A DNA stretch of 64,000 bases from Rhizobium ecuadorense (GCF_001187535.1 NZ_LFIO01001790.1:62001-126000), one strand, 5' to 3'; positions 54,061-63,606 are shown, counted from the first letter of the stretch. Notes: generated by a model from the sequence alone, not told the origin. Translations and numbers: made by a program.

Positions 54061-55878
54061 TTAGCTTCTGCCGAAAAGCCGCTCGATATCGCTGAGCTTC
54101 AATTCGATATAGGTCGGCCGGCCGTGATTGCACTGGCCGGAGCCGGGCGTCACTTCCATTTCCCTGAGCAGCGCGTTCATTTCCTCCGGCCGCAGCCGCC
54201 GGCCGGAGCGCACCGATCCGTGGCAGGCCATGGTCGCCGCCACATATTCGAGCTTGGCCGACAGGCCGGACGCCGTGTCCCATTCGGCGATCTCGTCGGC
54301 AAGCTGGCGGATCAGGCCATGTGCATCGACCTCGCCGAGCATGGCCGGTGTCTCACGCACGGCGATCGCCCCGGGGCCGAAACGTTCGATCGCCAGGCCA
54401 AGCTCGGAAAGCTCGCCCGCATGCTGCATCAGTCGGTCGCAATCCTCTTCCGGAATGTCGACGATCTCCGGGATGAGCAGCACCTGCGAGGCCAGCCGCT
54501 TCGAATGCAGCGCCTTGCGCATCGCCTCGAAGACCAGCCGCTCATGCGCGGCATGCTGGTCGACGATGACGAGCCCGTCCTCGGTCTGGGCGACGATATA
54601 GTTTGCGTGAATCTGCGCCCGCGCCGCGCCGAGCGGATAGCGCCCGGTTGTTTCGGGAGAGGTGGTGTCGGCTGCTGCCGGCTGCGGCGAAAACTGCGGC
54701 TCGGCGCGCGCCGTCGGCATCGACAGCCCGTCGAAAGAGGCCTGCGGCCGTTCACCGAGACCGCTTGCCGGCTGGTAGGGCCGGGAGGGCGAGGTCTCGG
54801 CCGACCATGCCGTCTGCGGCCGCTGCGCGTACGGCTGAAAACCGGGACGGAAGGCGCGCAGCATGTCGCTCGCCCCGGTCGTTGCCGCCCGGCTGCCGTC
54901 GCGCGACAAGGCCTCGCGGACGGCGCCGACGATCAGGCCGCGCACCAGGCCGGGGTCGCGGAACCGAACGTCCGATTTGGCCGGATGCACGTTGACGTCG
55001 ACGAGTGCCGGATCGAGGCTGATCGACAGCACCGCCACCGGATAGCGCCCGGAGGGAATCGTCTCGGCATAGGCGCCGCGGATGGCCGACAGGATCAGCT
55101 TGTCCTGCACCGGCCGGCCATTGACGAAGGCATATTGGTGGGCGGAGTTGCCGCGGTTGAAGGTCGGCACGCCGGCAAAGCCGGTGAGCGAAATCTCCTC
55201 GCGCACGGCGTCGAGCGCGATGGCGTTGTCGCGGAAGTCCTTGCCGAGCACCTGCGCCATACGCGCCAGATGATCGTCGCCGGTCGCCGGAAATTCCAGC
55301 GTCGTGCGGTCCGAGCCCGACAGCACGAAGCGCACGGCGGGAAAGGCGATCGCCATGCGTTTGACGATCTCGGTAATGGCGCCTGCCTCGGCTTTCTCGG
55401 TCTTCAAAAATTTCAGCCGGGCGGGTGTGGCGAAGAACAGGTCGCGCACTTCGACGATCGTGCCGGGATTGGCGGCGGCCGGGCGCAAATGCGCGATCTT
55501 GCCGGCGTTGACGGCGATCTCGTGGCCGCCGGCGCTGTCGCGCCTGCGGCTGGCGATACTGAGCCTGGCGACCGAGCCGATCGAGGGCAGCGCCTCGCCG
55601 CGGAAGCCGAGCGTGCGGATATTATCGAGCGTGTCCGATAGTTTCGAGGTGCAGTGACGCCGGACCGCCAGCTCCAGATCGGCCGCGTCCATGCCCGAGC
55701 CGTTGTCGCTGACCCGCAGCAGCACCTTGCCGCCGCCCGATGTGGCGATCTCGATGCGCGTGGCACCCGCATCGAGCGCGTTTTCGATCAGTTCCTTGGC
55801 AGCGCTCGCCGGCCGTTCGATGACTTCGCCGGCGGCGATCTGGTTGATGAGCGTTTCGGAAAGCTGTCTGATGGCCAT
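54061..55878 (-). CDS. mutL: DNA mismatch repair protein MutL
   Basis: A 605-aa mismatch-repair ATPase that couples MutS recognition to strand cutting. The N-terminal GHKL ATPase has [10 protein letters not shown] (29-38), DNGSGM (58-63) and GFRGEAL (91-97). A Pro/Thr-rich linker follows, then the C-terminal domain with the endonuclease motif [12 protein letters not shown] (about 438-449, matching DQHA-x2-E-x4-E) and CNHGRP near the end. So this MutL should be a nicking endonuclease, as usual where MutH is absent. Confidence 0.97.
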   Translation of the reverse strand: MAIRQLSETLINQIAAGEVIERPASAAKELIENALDAGATRIEIATSGGGKVLLRVSDNGSGMDAADLELAVRRHCTSKLSDTLDNIRTLGFRGEALPSIGSVARLSIASRRRDSAGGHEIAVNAGKIAHLRPAAANPGTIVEVRDLFFATPARLKFLKTEKAEAGAITEIVKRMAIAFPAVRFVLSGSDRTTLEFPATGDDHLARMAQVLGKDFRDNAIALDAVREEISLTGFAGVPTFNRGNSAHQYAFVNGRPVQDKLILSAIRGAYAETIPSGRYPVAVLSISLDPALVDVNVHPAKSDVRFRDPGLVRGLIVGAVREALSRDGSRAATTGASDMLRAFRPGFQPYAQRPQTAWSAETSPSRPYQPASGLGERPQASFDGLSMPTARAEPQFSPQPAAADTTSPETTGRYPLGAARAQIHANYIVAQTEDGLVIVDQHAAHERLVFEAMRKALHSKRLASQVLLIPEIVDIPEEDCDRLMQHAGELSELGLAIERFGPGAIAVRETPAMLGEVDAHGLIRQLADEIAEWDTASGLSAKLEYVAATMACHGSVRSGRRLRPEEMNALLREMEVTPGSGQCNHGRPTYIELKLSDIERLFGRS

Positions 55879-56061
55879 GGGCTATTTTCGAGGATTCGTG
55901 GGGCGGAGGGAAGGGCTTTCGATGTACTTTCCCAAAGCGTAGTTCCGGCTCCGCCAAATTCGGGGACAGGTAATGTTAAGCCGGTTTTAACATAAAAATG
56001 GCATTTCTATTCATATACCTCCGGAAGTTTTCGAAATCGAACAGATGTGGGACGCAATTGC

Positions 56062-57786
56062 ATGAGTGCCGGCTTCGAAAAGGCGGACCCATCATCGGAA
56101 GCCGACGGGATTTCCGCCGGGGCCGATCTGCAGGCGGCGCTTTTCGATGTGGTGTGCGACAGCCTTGCGGCGGCTTTCATCATCTATGACAAGAACGATC
56201 ACCTGATCTTCGCCAGCCGCCAGACGCTGGAATTCTTCCCGCTGCCCCTGGAGATGCTGAAACCCGGCACGCGGCTTCGCGATTTCCTCGGCGCGGTCTA
56301 CGACACTGGCATTCGCCAGCAATATGACGTGAAGCAGCGCGGCTCGCTGAGCCGCGAGGACTGGCTGTCGCAGAAAATCGCCTCGCATTGGCGCGAGCGC
56401 TTCGAAGCCGTCGAGCGTCACGGCGCCGACAGCTGGGTCCGTTTCGTTAAACGCAGGCTGCCCGGCGGTTACGGCGTCACCATCATTTCCGATATTTCCG
56501 AGGACAAGAAGCGCGAAGAGCAATGGCGCTCGGATCTGGAGCGGGTGCAGCTCACCGAGGACATTCTCGACAATCTGCCGTTCCCGCTTTTCGTCAAGGA
56601 CCGCAACCTCACTTATGTCGCGGTCAATCTCGCCTTCTGCGAGAAATATCAGACGACTGCCGACGAGGTGCTCGGGCGCAAGAGCAGCGACCTTTTTTCC
56701 GAAGAGATCGCCAAGCGCTTCGAAGAGAGCGACCGTCACGTGCTGGAGACCGGCGAGATGTCCGTCTCCCGCCAGCGGCAGATCTCCCGCGACGGCATCG
56801 AGCGCGACATCGTCAGCCGCAAGCACCGCATCGGCAAGCCGGGCCGCTATTTCCTGGTGTCGACCATGCAGGACCTGCCGCGTGACGGCGCCGATCTCGA
56901 CGAGTTCGGCCGGGCATCTGCGATCACCACCTCAAGCAATCAAAGCTATCGCCGCGCCTATGTGCCGGTGCCGAGCGCCGTCGAGCGCCGCGAGCCGGCG
57001 GCGATGGAAGCGATCGTTCCGGAGAATTTCTCCGGCCGCAAGGTCCTGGTCGTCACCGCCGACCTCGCCGCCGAGACCGCCGCGCTGCGGACGCTGTCGA
57101 AATACGGTTTCGAATCCTGCTCGGTCCGCGGTGAGGACGAGGAGGAGCGGTTCCTGGAAATTGCCACTTCCTCCGGCATCTCGCTCGATCTCTTGATCAT
57201 CGACAACCAGATGGGCATGCGCTGCCTCGAACTGTCAGAGCAATACGGCATCCCGGCGCTGGTGATGGACGGTTTCCAGATTGCCAACGAGCTCACCTTC
57301 CAGATCGCCCGCCACTTCAACCGCAACAGCCGCAACAGCGGCGCCGGTGCGGATACGGATTGGGAAATCAGCATTTCCGACGACGTCGTCGGCCTGCAGG
57401 TTCTCGTTGCCGAAGACAATGACATCAACCAGATCGTTTTTTCGCAGATCCTCGAGGGTCTCGGTTATCGCCATATGATCGCGGCGACCGGCGACGAGGC
57501 CGTGCGCCTCTGGGCCGAGCACCGGCCGCAGATCGTGCTGATGGATATTTCGCTGCCGGGCTTCAACGGCTTCGAGGCCGCCCGCCTCATCCGGCAGATG
57601 GAGGAAACCGGCGGCGGAAGCCGCACCCCGATTATCGGCGTGCTCACCCAGGCCTTCGAACGAGACCACGCCGAATGCGTCAAAGCAGGCATGGACGATG
57701 TCATCATGAAACCCGTCAGCCCGGATATGCTCGAGGCCGTCTTTCAGAGGCATCTGATCGAAGAGGTGATGCGGGCGCGCGGCTGA
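56062..57786 (+). CDS. PAS-PAS-REC-REC signalling protein without kinase or output domain
   Basis: A 574-aa cytoplasmic protein. PAS 1 (about 27-145) and PAS 2 (about 165-275) are followed by a degenerate receiver (about 325-420, VLVVTADL ... LLIIDNQMG with a possible phospho-acceptor D381 but no acidic pair) and a canonical receiver (about 444-565) with E451-D452, D495 in LMDISLPG, T529 and K550. No HisKA, HATPase or DNA-binding domain is present, so it must receive phosphate from other proteins and pass it on or sense signals via PAS. ATG 56062. It lies upstream of a GGDEF/EAL gene. Confidence 0.88.
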   Translation: MSAGFEKADPSSEADGISAGADLQAALFDVVCDSLAAAFIIYDKNDHLIFASRQTLEFFPLPLEMLKPGTRLRDFLGAVYDTGIRQQYDVKQRGSLSREDWLSQKIASHWRERFEAVERHGADSWVRFVKRRLPGGYGVTIISDISEDKKREEQWRSDLERVQLTEDILDNLPFPLFVKDRNLTYVAVNLAFCEKYQTTADEVLGRKSSDLFSEEIAKRFEESDRHVLETGEMSVSRQRQISRDGIERDIVSRKHRIGKPGRYFLVSTMQDLPRDGADLDEFGRASAITTSSNQSYRRAYVPVPSAVERREPAAMEAIVPENFSGRKVLVVTADLAAETAALRTLSKYGFESCSVRGEDEEERFLEIATSSGISLDLLIIDNQMGMRCLELSEQYGIPALVMDGFQIANELTFQIARHFNRNSRNSGAGADTDWEISISDDVVGLQVLVAEDNDINQIVFSQILEGLGYRHMIAATGDEAVRLWAEHRPQIVLMDISLPGFNGFEAARLIRQMEETGGGSRTPIIGVLTQAFERDHAECVKAGMDDVIMKPVSPDMLEAVFQRHLIEEVMRARG

Positions 57787-57970
57787 TGCATGCATCAGGA
57801 GGTGTGCAGCGGTTCCGGGTGAACGACATGCCTGAAAACCAAAGACCTTAGCCGGACCAGCCGTCAACTCCTCGATTCTGGGGTGGTTCAGCGTCAATGC
57901 CTACTGATTTACTATCAAATTGTTAAGACATGCCGGTCATTCTTTGCATGGCGCGGGAAAGCTCGGGTGG

Positions 57971-59335
57971 ATGATGAAATCGGCGGATATGGCTTTCTCG
58001 ACCGTCGGTCAGAATGAGCTTCAGGCAATGGCCTATACCGATCCGCTGACCGGATTGGGTAACCGCAATCGCATGCGGGAGAAAGTCCTGCAGATCTCTT
58101 CCGAGCGCGCCAGCGATCCGGCCCCTTTCACCATCGGCATCGCCAATCTCGACAGTTTCAAGCCGATCAACGATCTCTTCGGCTCGGCCGCCGGCGACGA
58201 AATTCTTTGCCAGGTCGCTCATCGCCTCAGAGCCTGCATTCCCGATGGCGCAATGGTCACCCGCCATGACGGCGATGAATTCGCCTTCGTGCTGCCGTTG
58301 ATTTTCGAGCGGGCGAGTGCCGAGAAATTCGGCCAGATGATCCGCGAAGTGCTGTCGGCCCCCTATGATCTCGGCGACCGTAATGTACGTCTCTCTGCCT
58401 CCCTCGGTTTTGCCATCTACCCCTTCGCCGGAGAAGATTGCGAGGAACTGCTGAAGAGCGCCGAAACCGCGCTCTACCGTTCCAAGCGCCGCGGCCGCGG
58501 CCAGATTACCGTCTATTCGCGCGAGATCGCCCAGGAAATGAAGCGCGCGACGCAGCTGGAGCAGGCGCTCAGAAACGCCATCATATCGGACGCGATCGAC
58601 GTGCATTTCCAGCCGATCGTCTCGCTCTCCAACAATCAGGTCGTCGGCTTCGAGGCGCTTGCCCGCTGGAACGATCCCGATCTGGGCTTCGTCTCACCCG
58701 GCGTCTTCGTGCCGCTCGCCGAAGAGCGCGGCTTCATCGATGCGCTGTCGGAAGCGCTGCTGCGCAAGGCGGCGGAAGCAGCGCTCTCCTGGCCGCGCGA
58801 ACTCTTTCTGTCCTTCAATCTCTCCTCGGCCCAGCTGATGGACCCGGGCACGAGCGGCAGCGTGCTGTCTATCCTCGGCCGCGTCGGCTTCGATCCGCAT
58901 CGCCTGGAGCTTGAAATTACCGAGACGGCGGTGATGAGTTCGGCCGATACCGCCCACCGCATCATCGCCGACCTCCGCGCCGCCGGCGTGCGCATTTCAC
59001 TCGATGATTTCGGCACTGGCCAGTCGAGCCTCGGGCGCCTGCGCGACTTCATCTTCGACAAGATCAAGATCGACCGCGCCTTCGTCTCCCGCATCAATTC
59101 CGACCGCGCCTCCGAACACATCATCAAGGCGATCCTGACCATGTGCGACGGCCTTGAGCTGGAAGTCGTGGCCGAGGGCATCGAGGATTATGCCGAAGCG
59201 GTGAAACTGCGCACGCTCGGCTGCGGCATGGGCCAGGGCTATCACTTCGGCCGCCCGGCCGACGGCATCGCCACGCTGCGTTTCCTGCACGAGAATTACT
59301 ACGATCCGGGCTTGGTGGAGCGTGTCAGCGCCTAA
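57971..59335 (+). CDS. GGDEF-EAL cyclic-di-GMP protein with altered GGDEF
   Basis: A 454-aa protein with a GGDEF domain (about 15-175) and an EAL domain (about 195-440). The GGDEF active site is DGDEF (100-104), first Gly replaced by Asp, so cyclase activity is doubtful. The EAL domain is intact: E228 (FEALARW), N283, E315, D345-D346 (SLDDFGTG), K366 and E402, with GYHFGRP. So it is probably a phosphodiesterase whose degenerate GGDEF may bind GTP as a regulator. ATG 57971 is chosen; a TTG upstream at 57920 is in frame. No membrane segment. Confidence 0.9.
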   Translation: MMKSADMAFSTVGQNELQAMAYTDPLTGLGNRNRMREKVLQISSERASDPAPFTIGIANLDSFKPINDLFGSAAGDEILCQVAHRLRACIPDGAMVTRHDGDEFAFVLPLIFERASAEKFGQMIREVLSAPYDLGDRNVRLSASLGFAIYPFAGEDCEELLKSAETALYRSKRRGRGQITVYSREIAQEMKRATQLEQALRNAIISDAIDVHFQPIVSLSNNQVVGFEALARWNDPDLGFVSPGVFVPLAEERGFIDALSEALLRKAAEAALSWPRELFLSFNLSSAQLMDPGTSGSVLSILGRVGFDPHRLELEITETAVMSSADTAHRIIADLRAAGVRISLDDFGTGQSSLGRLRDFIFDKIKIDRAFVSRINSDRASEHIIKAILTMCDGLELEVVAEGIEDYAEAVKLRTLGCGMGQGYHFGRPADGIATLRFLHENYYDPGLVERVSA

Positions 59336-59356
59336 ACTTTGGCGCGGCATAAAGCG

Positions 59357-59378
59357 ATGGCGCCCCTAGGAGCGCCAT
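59357..59378. terminator. Hairpin after the GGDEF/EAL gene
   Basis: ATGGCGC (59357-59363) and GCGCCAT (59372-59378) flank CCCTAGGA, itself self-complementary, making a near-perfect 22-bp palindrome. It lies between two convergent genes. Confidence 0.6.
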
Positions 59379-59437
59379 TGCCTACGCTATACTACCGCGC
59401 GCGCGGTTTGCTTGGCCCCAGCCTGGTTGGCGCCAAT

Positions 59438-60046
59438 CTACTTAGGCGTTGTTGAGCCGGTTGCCGTGGTATCGGTGCCGGTCGCAGCCGGTGCCTTTTC
59501 GGCGGACTGCATGGCCAGCGTCTTGAACTCAGGTGCGGCCTTCAGCGATTCAGCCGTTTCGCTGGTCGTCAGCTTGACGCTGCCGTCCTGGGTATTCTGG
59601 GCGACGGTGATCTTCTCCATCGGCACGGCGACGTTCTTTTCGCCGATGCCGAGGAAGCCGCCGACGCCGACGATCGCAGCAACCAGGCCGCCATCCTTCT
59701 TCATGATCAGGTCGTTGACGCTGCCGATGCTTTCATTGTTGCCGTTATAGACCGATTGGCCGATATAGGTGTTGGCGCTGATCTGGTCCGGAGCCTGCTC
59801 GGTGATATAGCCGGCCTGTGCCGTGTCTGCCGTCGGTGCCGGAGCCGGAGCCTGTGCGGCATCGCCTGCGGGTTTGGTGACGTCAGGGGTGACCGGCGGC
59901 TTCGGGGCTGCCGGATCGGCAGGAGCTGCCTGTGTCGGCGCGGCTGGATCCGCCGGCTGCGGCGCCGTCTGCGAGAATGCCGCCGGTGCGAAAGCCGTGG
60001 CAAACAGCGCGCCAGCGGCAACGGTCGTCAAGAGTTTGCGTGTCAT
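59438..60046 (-). CDS. Secreted PRC-barrel-domain protein
   Basis: A 202-aa exported protein. The signal peptide ends at AFSQ (about 25). A long Ala/Pro-rich linker (about 26-80) leads to a PRC-barrel (about 92-160: YIGQSVYNGNNESIGSVNDL, IVGVGGFLGIGEKNVAVPME). The C-terminus is Ala/Thr-rich and disordered. PRC barrels bind RNA or redox and photosynthetic partners in other proteins, but the exported version's role is unknown. ATG 60046. Confidence 0.85.
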   Translation of the reverse strand: MTRKLLTTVAAGALFATAFAPAAFSQTAPQPADPAAPTQAAPADPAAPKPPVTPDVTKPAGDAAQAPAPAPTADTAQAGYITEQAPDQISANTYIGQSVYNGNNESIGSVNDLIMKKDGGLVAAIVGVGGFLGIGEKNVAVPMEKITVAQNTQDGSVKLTTSETAESLKAAPEFKTLAMQSAEKAPAATGTDTTATGSTTPK

Positions 60047-60218
60047 TTCGAACCTACCTTCATGTCCTAGAGTGGTCGCTGACCCGGCAATGTTCCTGTT
60101 ATTGCCGCGCCGGTTCGAAAGGACAATGACTGGTGCGGCGATTGGTTCCGGTTGAAAACACGGAAAATTTCTCGATTTTCACGGAACTTTTATCGCCAAA
60201 CCCCACCAGAACGAGAAA

Positions 60219-60241
60219 AGGCGCCCCGGTCGGGAGCGCCT
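60219..60241 (-). terminator. Terminator of the galactose-type operon
   Basis: On the minus strand, AGGCGC (60241-60236) and GCGCCT (60224-60219) close a stem that also pairs CCCG with CGGG, followed by TTTTC. It lies about 50 bp after the lactonase stop. Confidence 0.75.
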
Positions 60242-60290
60242 CTAATGGCCGCTGGCAGGCAAGGTAAGATCACCCGGCCAAATCACCCGG

Positions 60291-61178
60291 TCAGATTACA
60301 TAGACCGGATCGAACACGCCTTTGACGTCGATGCCGAGTTCCAGCAGCGCGCCGGCGCTGGGCTGCGCAGAACGGGCATCCTCATCGAGGCCCTCCCAGG
60401 CTGTTGTCACCGCCAGCCGGTCGGCATTGACGCCGATGAAGGCGGGGCAGGAGGGCTGGACGGCGGGAACCTTGTAGCGCGAGATGCGCAGCCCGTCCGG
60501 GTTGTAACGGTCGACGACGCCGGCGCCCCAGCGCGAATTCCAGATATAACCGTCGGCATCGACCACCGAGCCGTCGATGTCGCCGGGCTCGTTGGCGCTG
60601 TCGACCAGCACGATCGGCTCGCCTGTGGGCAGGCCGGTCTGCGGATCGACCATGACGCGCATCAGCCGGTTGAGGCGGGAGTCGGTATAATAGCCGATCG
60701 TACCGTCAGGCGAGAAGCAGATCGAATTCGGGATGCTGATGCCGTTGAAGATCTTCGTCACCTTGCCGCTGGCGACATGATAGATGGCGCCGGCCTGGTT
60801 TTCCGCCCGCTTGCTCATCGTCCCGATCCACAGCGCACCGGAAGGATGTGTGCGGCCGTCATTGGAGCGGTTTTCCGGCTTGTCGTTTTCGAGCGCGGCG
60901 TAGAAGGTGAGGTTGCCGCTCGCCACATCGCGAACGAAAAGCCCTTCCTCCGTTGCGATCAGCTGCCGTCCGGCGTCGATACGGGCAAGCACGCTCGCCA
61001 TGGCAGGCAGCGGATGCACCTTTTTCGCGCCCGTCGAAAGATTGAGCTCGTGCAACTCCTTGCCGAGGATGTTGAACCACCAGACGGTGTTGCTGTCCGG
61101 ATCATAGGTCGGGCCTTCGCCGAGAACGGAATTGGTGTTGCAAAGGGTCTTGCCCTCGAACTCGTAGATATCGGTCAT
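60291..61178 (-). CDS. SMP-30/gluconolaconase-type sugar lactonase
   Basis: A 295-aa six-bladed beta-propeller lactonase (SMP-30/Gluconolactonase/LRE). Metal ligands are evident: the N-terminal VLGEGPTYDP (Glu), IPNSICFSPDG (Asn), and DIDGSVVDADGYIW (Asp). It would hydrolyse the aldonolactone made by the SDR to the acid. ATG 61178 lies 4 bp past the dgoA stop; GGGAGCG just before it serves as ribosome site. Last gene of the operon. Confidence 0.9.
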   Translation of the reverse strand: MTDIYEFEGKTLCNTNSVLGEGPTYDPDSNTVWWFNILGKELHELNLSTGAKKVHPLPAMASVLARIDAGRQLIATEEGLFVRDVASGNLTFYAALENDKPENRSNDGRTHPSGALWIGTMSKRAENQAGAIYHVASGKVTKIFNGISIPNSICFSPDGTIGYYTDSRLNRLMRVMVDPQTGLPTGEPIVLVDSANEPGDIDGSVVDADGYIWNSRWGAGVVDRYNPDGLRISRYKVPAVQPSCPAFIGVNADRLAVTTAWEGLDEDARSAQPSAGALLELGIDVKGVFDPVYVI

Positions 61179-61182
61179 ACGC

Positions 61183-61815
61183 TCACGCTCCCATGGCTGC
61201 ATCATAGGCGTAAATGGTCGCCTTGGCGCGCTCGGCAACCTCTGCCGCGGTCATTCCCGGTTTGTAGAGGCTGGTGCCGAGGCCGAAGGCGAAGATGCCG
61301 GCCTTGGTATAATCGCCGAAATTCTTGTCCGACACGCCGCCGACGGCGGCAATCGTCAGTTCCGGCGGCAGGATCGCCCGGATCGCCGTGATACCGGAGG
61401 GCCCGAGCACGCTCGCCGGAAAGAATTTGAGACCGGTGGCGCCGGCGCGCGCGGCCGCCAGCGCCTCGGTCGGGGTGAAGACGCCGGGCATTGTCACCAT
61501 GCCGTATTGGCGCGCCCGGATGATTACCTCGGGTTCGACATTCGGCGTGACGAGCAGTGTGCCGCCGGCCGCATGCAGGCTATCGACCGCCTCGACTGTC
61601 AGCACCGTGCCGGCGCCGATCAGCACCTCGGCCGGCGCCATCTTTGCGGCGATCTCGATCGATTTGAACGGTTTCGGCGAATTCAGCGGGATCTCGATCG
61701 CCGTCAGGCCGTTGTCGATCAGGGCGCCGACAACGCTCTCGGTCTCGTCGGGCCGGATGCCGCGAAGGATGGCGATCAGCGGGCGTTTCATGTCGGGGAA
61801 GGGGATACGGTTCAT
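61183..61815 (-). CDS. dgoA: 2-dehydro-3-deoxy-6-phosphogalactonate aldolase
   Basis: A 210-aa class I aldolase that splits KDPGal to pyruvate and glyceraldehyde-3-phosphate. It has the KDPG-aldolase IAILRGIRPDE, AIEIPLNSP with the catalytic Glu, LIGAGTVLT, and GLKFFPASVLG with the Schiff-base Lys. ATG 61815; the frame is open 25 codons longer. It is 13 bp after dgoK and 4 bp before the lactonase gene. The phospho-gluconate isomer aldolase Eda is similar, but the neighbouring dgoK favours galactonate. Confidence 0.93.
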   Translation of the reverse strand: MNRIPFPDMKRPLIAILRGIRPDETESVVGALIDNGLTAIEIPLNSPKPFKSIEIAAKMAPAEVLIGAGTVLTVEAVDSLHAAGGTLLVTPNVEPEVIIRARQYGMVTMPGVFTPTEALAAARAGATGLKFFPASVLGPSGITAIRAILPPELTIAAVGGVSDKNFGDYTKAGIFAFGLGTSLYKPGMTAAEVAERAKATIYAYDAAMGA

Positions 61816-61828
61816 CGTGTCGGCTTTC

Positions 61829-62743
61829 TCAATTCGGCCAGATGGCTTCGGCGGCGGCCGAAAGCCCGCGGCGCACGGCGGCGTCCGCATCGATGGCGGT
61901 GAAGGTCAGGGAGAGGGTTTTGAAGGCCTGTTCGTAGAGCGCCTGCAGGCGCCCTGAGGCGACCAGGGTGATGCCTGAGTTGGCGGCATCCTGCAGCGCG
62001 CCGGCGATTTCGAGGCCGATCAGCGTGCCGGAAAGCCGGGCTTGCGCTGATGCGGCCGAGATCCCGTGCAGGAGCTGGCCCGAGCGGGCGGTAAACAGCA
62101 GATTGGAGGCAAGGGCCGGGCGCTGGAAAGCGGCCGATACCGCCGCCTCGAAGGCGGCTGCATCAGCAGGCTGCTCCTCGGCGCCGGCAACGGCATGCGA
62201 CAGGATCGTGTGTTTGCTGATGACGTCGAAGAGTTCGCCGGTCATGAAGGTCGAAAAGCCGGTGACCTTGCCGTCGCCCACATGCACCCACTTCGAATGG
62301 GTGCCGGGCATGCAGACCGCCTGGGCGCCCGAGCTTGCGGTGCCGAGCGCGCCGAGAAGCTGGGTTTCCTCGCCGCGCATGACGTCGGGTGTCGCCTTAT
62401 CCCGCTGGGCAAGGCCCGGCAGGATGCGGATGTCGCGGGTTTCTCCCGGCACGGAGACCGCCGCCGTCAGCACCGAGGTGAGCGGCGCCGGCACGTCGAT
62501 ATAACCGGCCTCGACCCAGCCCTGCCGGGCGCCGGCCATGCCGCAGACGATCACCGGCAGGTTCTCCGGCGCCGCGACGGCGGCGAGATGGCCTGACAGC
62601 ACTTGGGAAAAGCCGGTTTTTGCGGCACTCGTCATGCCTTCGCCGCTGCGGCGTTCGGCAAGAATGCCGCCGTCCCTGCCGATCAGCCAGAGCCGGAAGC
62701 TGCTGGTGCCCCAGTCCACCGCGACATAAGCGGGATTAGCCAT
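61829..62743 (-). CDS. dgoK: 2-dehydro-3-deoxygalactonokinase
   Basis: A 304-aa sugar-acid kinase making KDPGal from 2-dehydro-3-deoxygalactonate. The N-terminal AVDWGTSSFRLWLI phosphate-binding strand and the family CGMAGARQGWVEAGYIDVPAP and PGTHSKWV motifs identify DgoK. ATG 62743 shares a base with the SDR stop (TAATG), so the genes are coupled. Length is standard. Confidence 0.94.
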   Translation of the reverse strand: MANPAYVAVDWGTSSFRLWLIGRDGGILAERRSGEGMTSAAKTGFSQVLSGHLAAVAAPENLPVIVCGMAGARQGWVEAGYIDVPAPLTSVLTAAVSVPGETRDIRILPGLAQRDKATPDVMRGEETQLLGALGTASSGAQAVCMPGTHSKWVHVGDGKVTGFSTFMTGELFDVISKHTILSHAVAGAEEQPADAAAFEAAVSAAFQRPALASNLLFTARSGQLLHGISAASAQARLSGTLIGLEIAGALQDAANSGITLVASGRLQALYEQAFKTLSLTFTAIDADAAVRRGLSAAAEAIWPN

Positions 62744-63504
62744 TACAAAATGCCTCCATCGACAATCAGGGACTGGGCGGTCATTCCTGCCGCGCAGTCG
62801 GATGCAAGAAACAGGCAGGGACCGACGATCGCGTCGGGCTTGAGGGCGACCTTCAGGCATTGCTGCTCCACCGAGCGCACGATGCTCTCTTCGGTCAGCC
62901 ACAGCTGCATTTGCCGTTCGGTGAGCACCATGCCGGGCAGGATGCAGTTGACCCGGATATTCTCCGGCCCGAGCCGGCCGGCCAGGCTCTTGGTCAGCCC
63001 GACGACTCCAGCCTTCGCCGCCGCATAGGCAGGAAAACCGCCCATATTCAGCTTGAAAGCGATCGACGACATATTGATGATCGCCCCGCCGCCGGCCGCC
63101 CGCATCGATGGCGCCACTGCCTGCGAGGTGAAGAAGACGTGCCGCAGGTTGACCGCCTGGTTGTTGTCCCAGTAGGCCTCGGTCACCGCGTCGAATTCAT
63201 GGCGGTCGTCCCAGGCGGCATTGTTGACGAGCACGCGGATCGGCCCGGAGTTGGCAACGACGGTATCGACCGTGCGCCGGATCGCCTCGATGTCGCGCAG
63301 GTCGGCATGGTGGAAGGAGACCGGATGCGCCGTCTCCGGCGACAGCCTCTCGGCAAGCGCGCGGCCGGCCGCCTCGGCGATGTCGATGAACGAGACCTTG
63401 GCGCCCTGGCGCGCGAAGCCTTCGACGATCGCAGCGCCGATGCCCGATCCGCCGCCGGTTACCAGTACGGTTCGGTCTCTGAACTCCGGAAATTGTGCCG
63501 ACAT
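62743..63504 (-). CDS. SDR-family sugar dehydrogenase (probable galactose 1-dehydrogenase)
   Basis: A 253-aa short-chain dehydrogenase. The cofactor-binding TGGGSGIG is at about residues 16-23 and the catalytic YAAAK (with MSSIA upstream) at about 155-159. In the De Ley-Doudoroff route the first step oxidises galactose to galactonolactone, and this is the only dehydrogenase in the operon. It could instead oxidise a related sugar such as fucose or arabinose. ATG 63504; the frame extends to 63537. First gene of the operon, divergent from IclR. Confidence 0.85.
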   Translation of the reverse strand: MSAQFPEFRDRTVLVTGGGSGIGAAIVEGFARQGAKVSFIDIAEAAGRALAERLSPETAHPVSFHHADLRDIEAIRRTVDTVVANSGPIRVLVNNAAWDDRHEFDAVTEAYWDNNQAVNLRHVFFTSQAVAPSMRAAGGGAIINMSSIAFKLNMGGFPAYAAAKAGVVGLTKSLAGRLGPENIRVNCILPGMVLTERQMQLWLTEESIVRSVEQQCLKVALKPDAIVGPCLFLASDCAAGMTAQSLIVDGGIL

Positions 63505-63530
63505 CGCAGTCGCCCTTTGATATTCAATTT

Positions 63531-63566
63531 GTTCCATTATATGGAACTTAATTTGACTATATGGAA
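63531..63566. promoter_or_regulatory. Candidate IclR operator with two repeats 20 bp apart
   Basis: GTTCCATTATATGGAAC (63531-63547) is a perfect inverted repeat with 7-bp arms. Its right part TATATGGAA (63538-63546) recurs at 63558-63566, exactly 20 bp on, or two helical turns. It is in the 102-bp gap between the IclR gene and the catabolic operon. The minus-strand sequence TATAAT lies within it and could be a -10 of the operon. Confidence 0.6.
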
Positions 63567-63581
63567 TTATCGAATTATGCT
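63553..63581 (+). promoter_or_regulatory. Sigma-70-type promoter of the iclR gene
   Basis: TTGACT (63553-63558), 17-bp spacer, TATGCT (63576-63581). The second TATATGGAA copy lies within the spacer, which would let the regulator block its own promoter. About 25 bp separates the -10 and the start codon. Confidence 0.55.
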
Positions 63582-63606
63582 GACCTTGCTGTCAAGGGCG
63601 GACGAG

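Noticed and set aside
53486-54064. Plus-strand frame with a hydrophobic patch
   Set aside because: The second half is antisense to DUF2093 and the first half matches no family; kept only as a possible scar.
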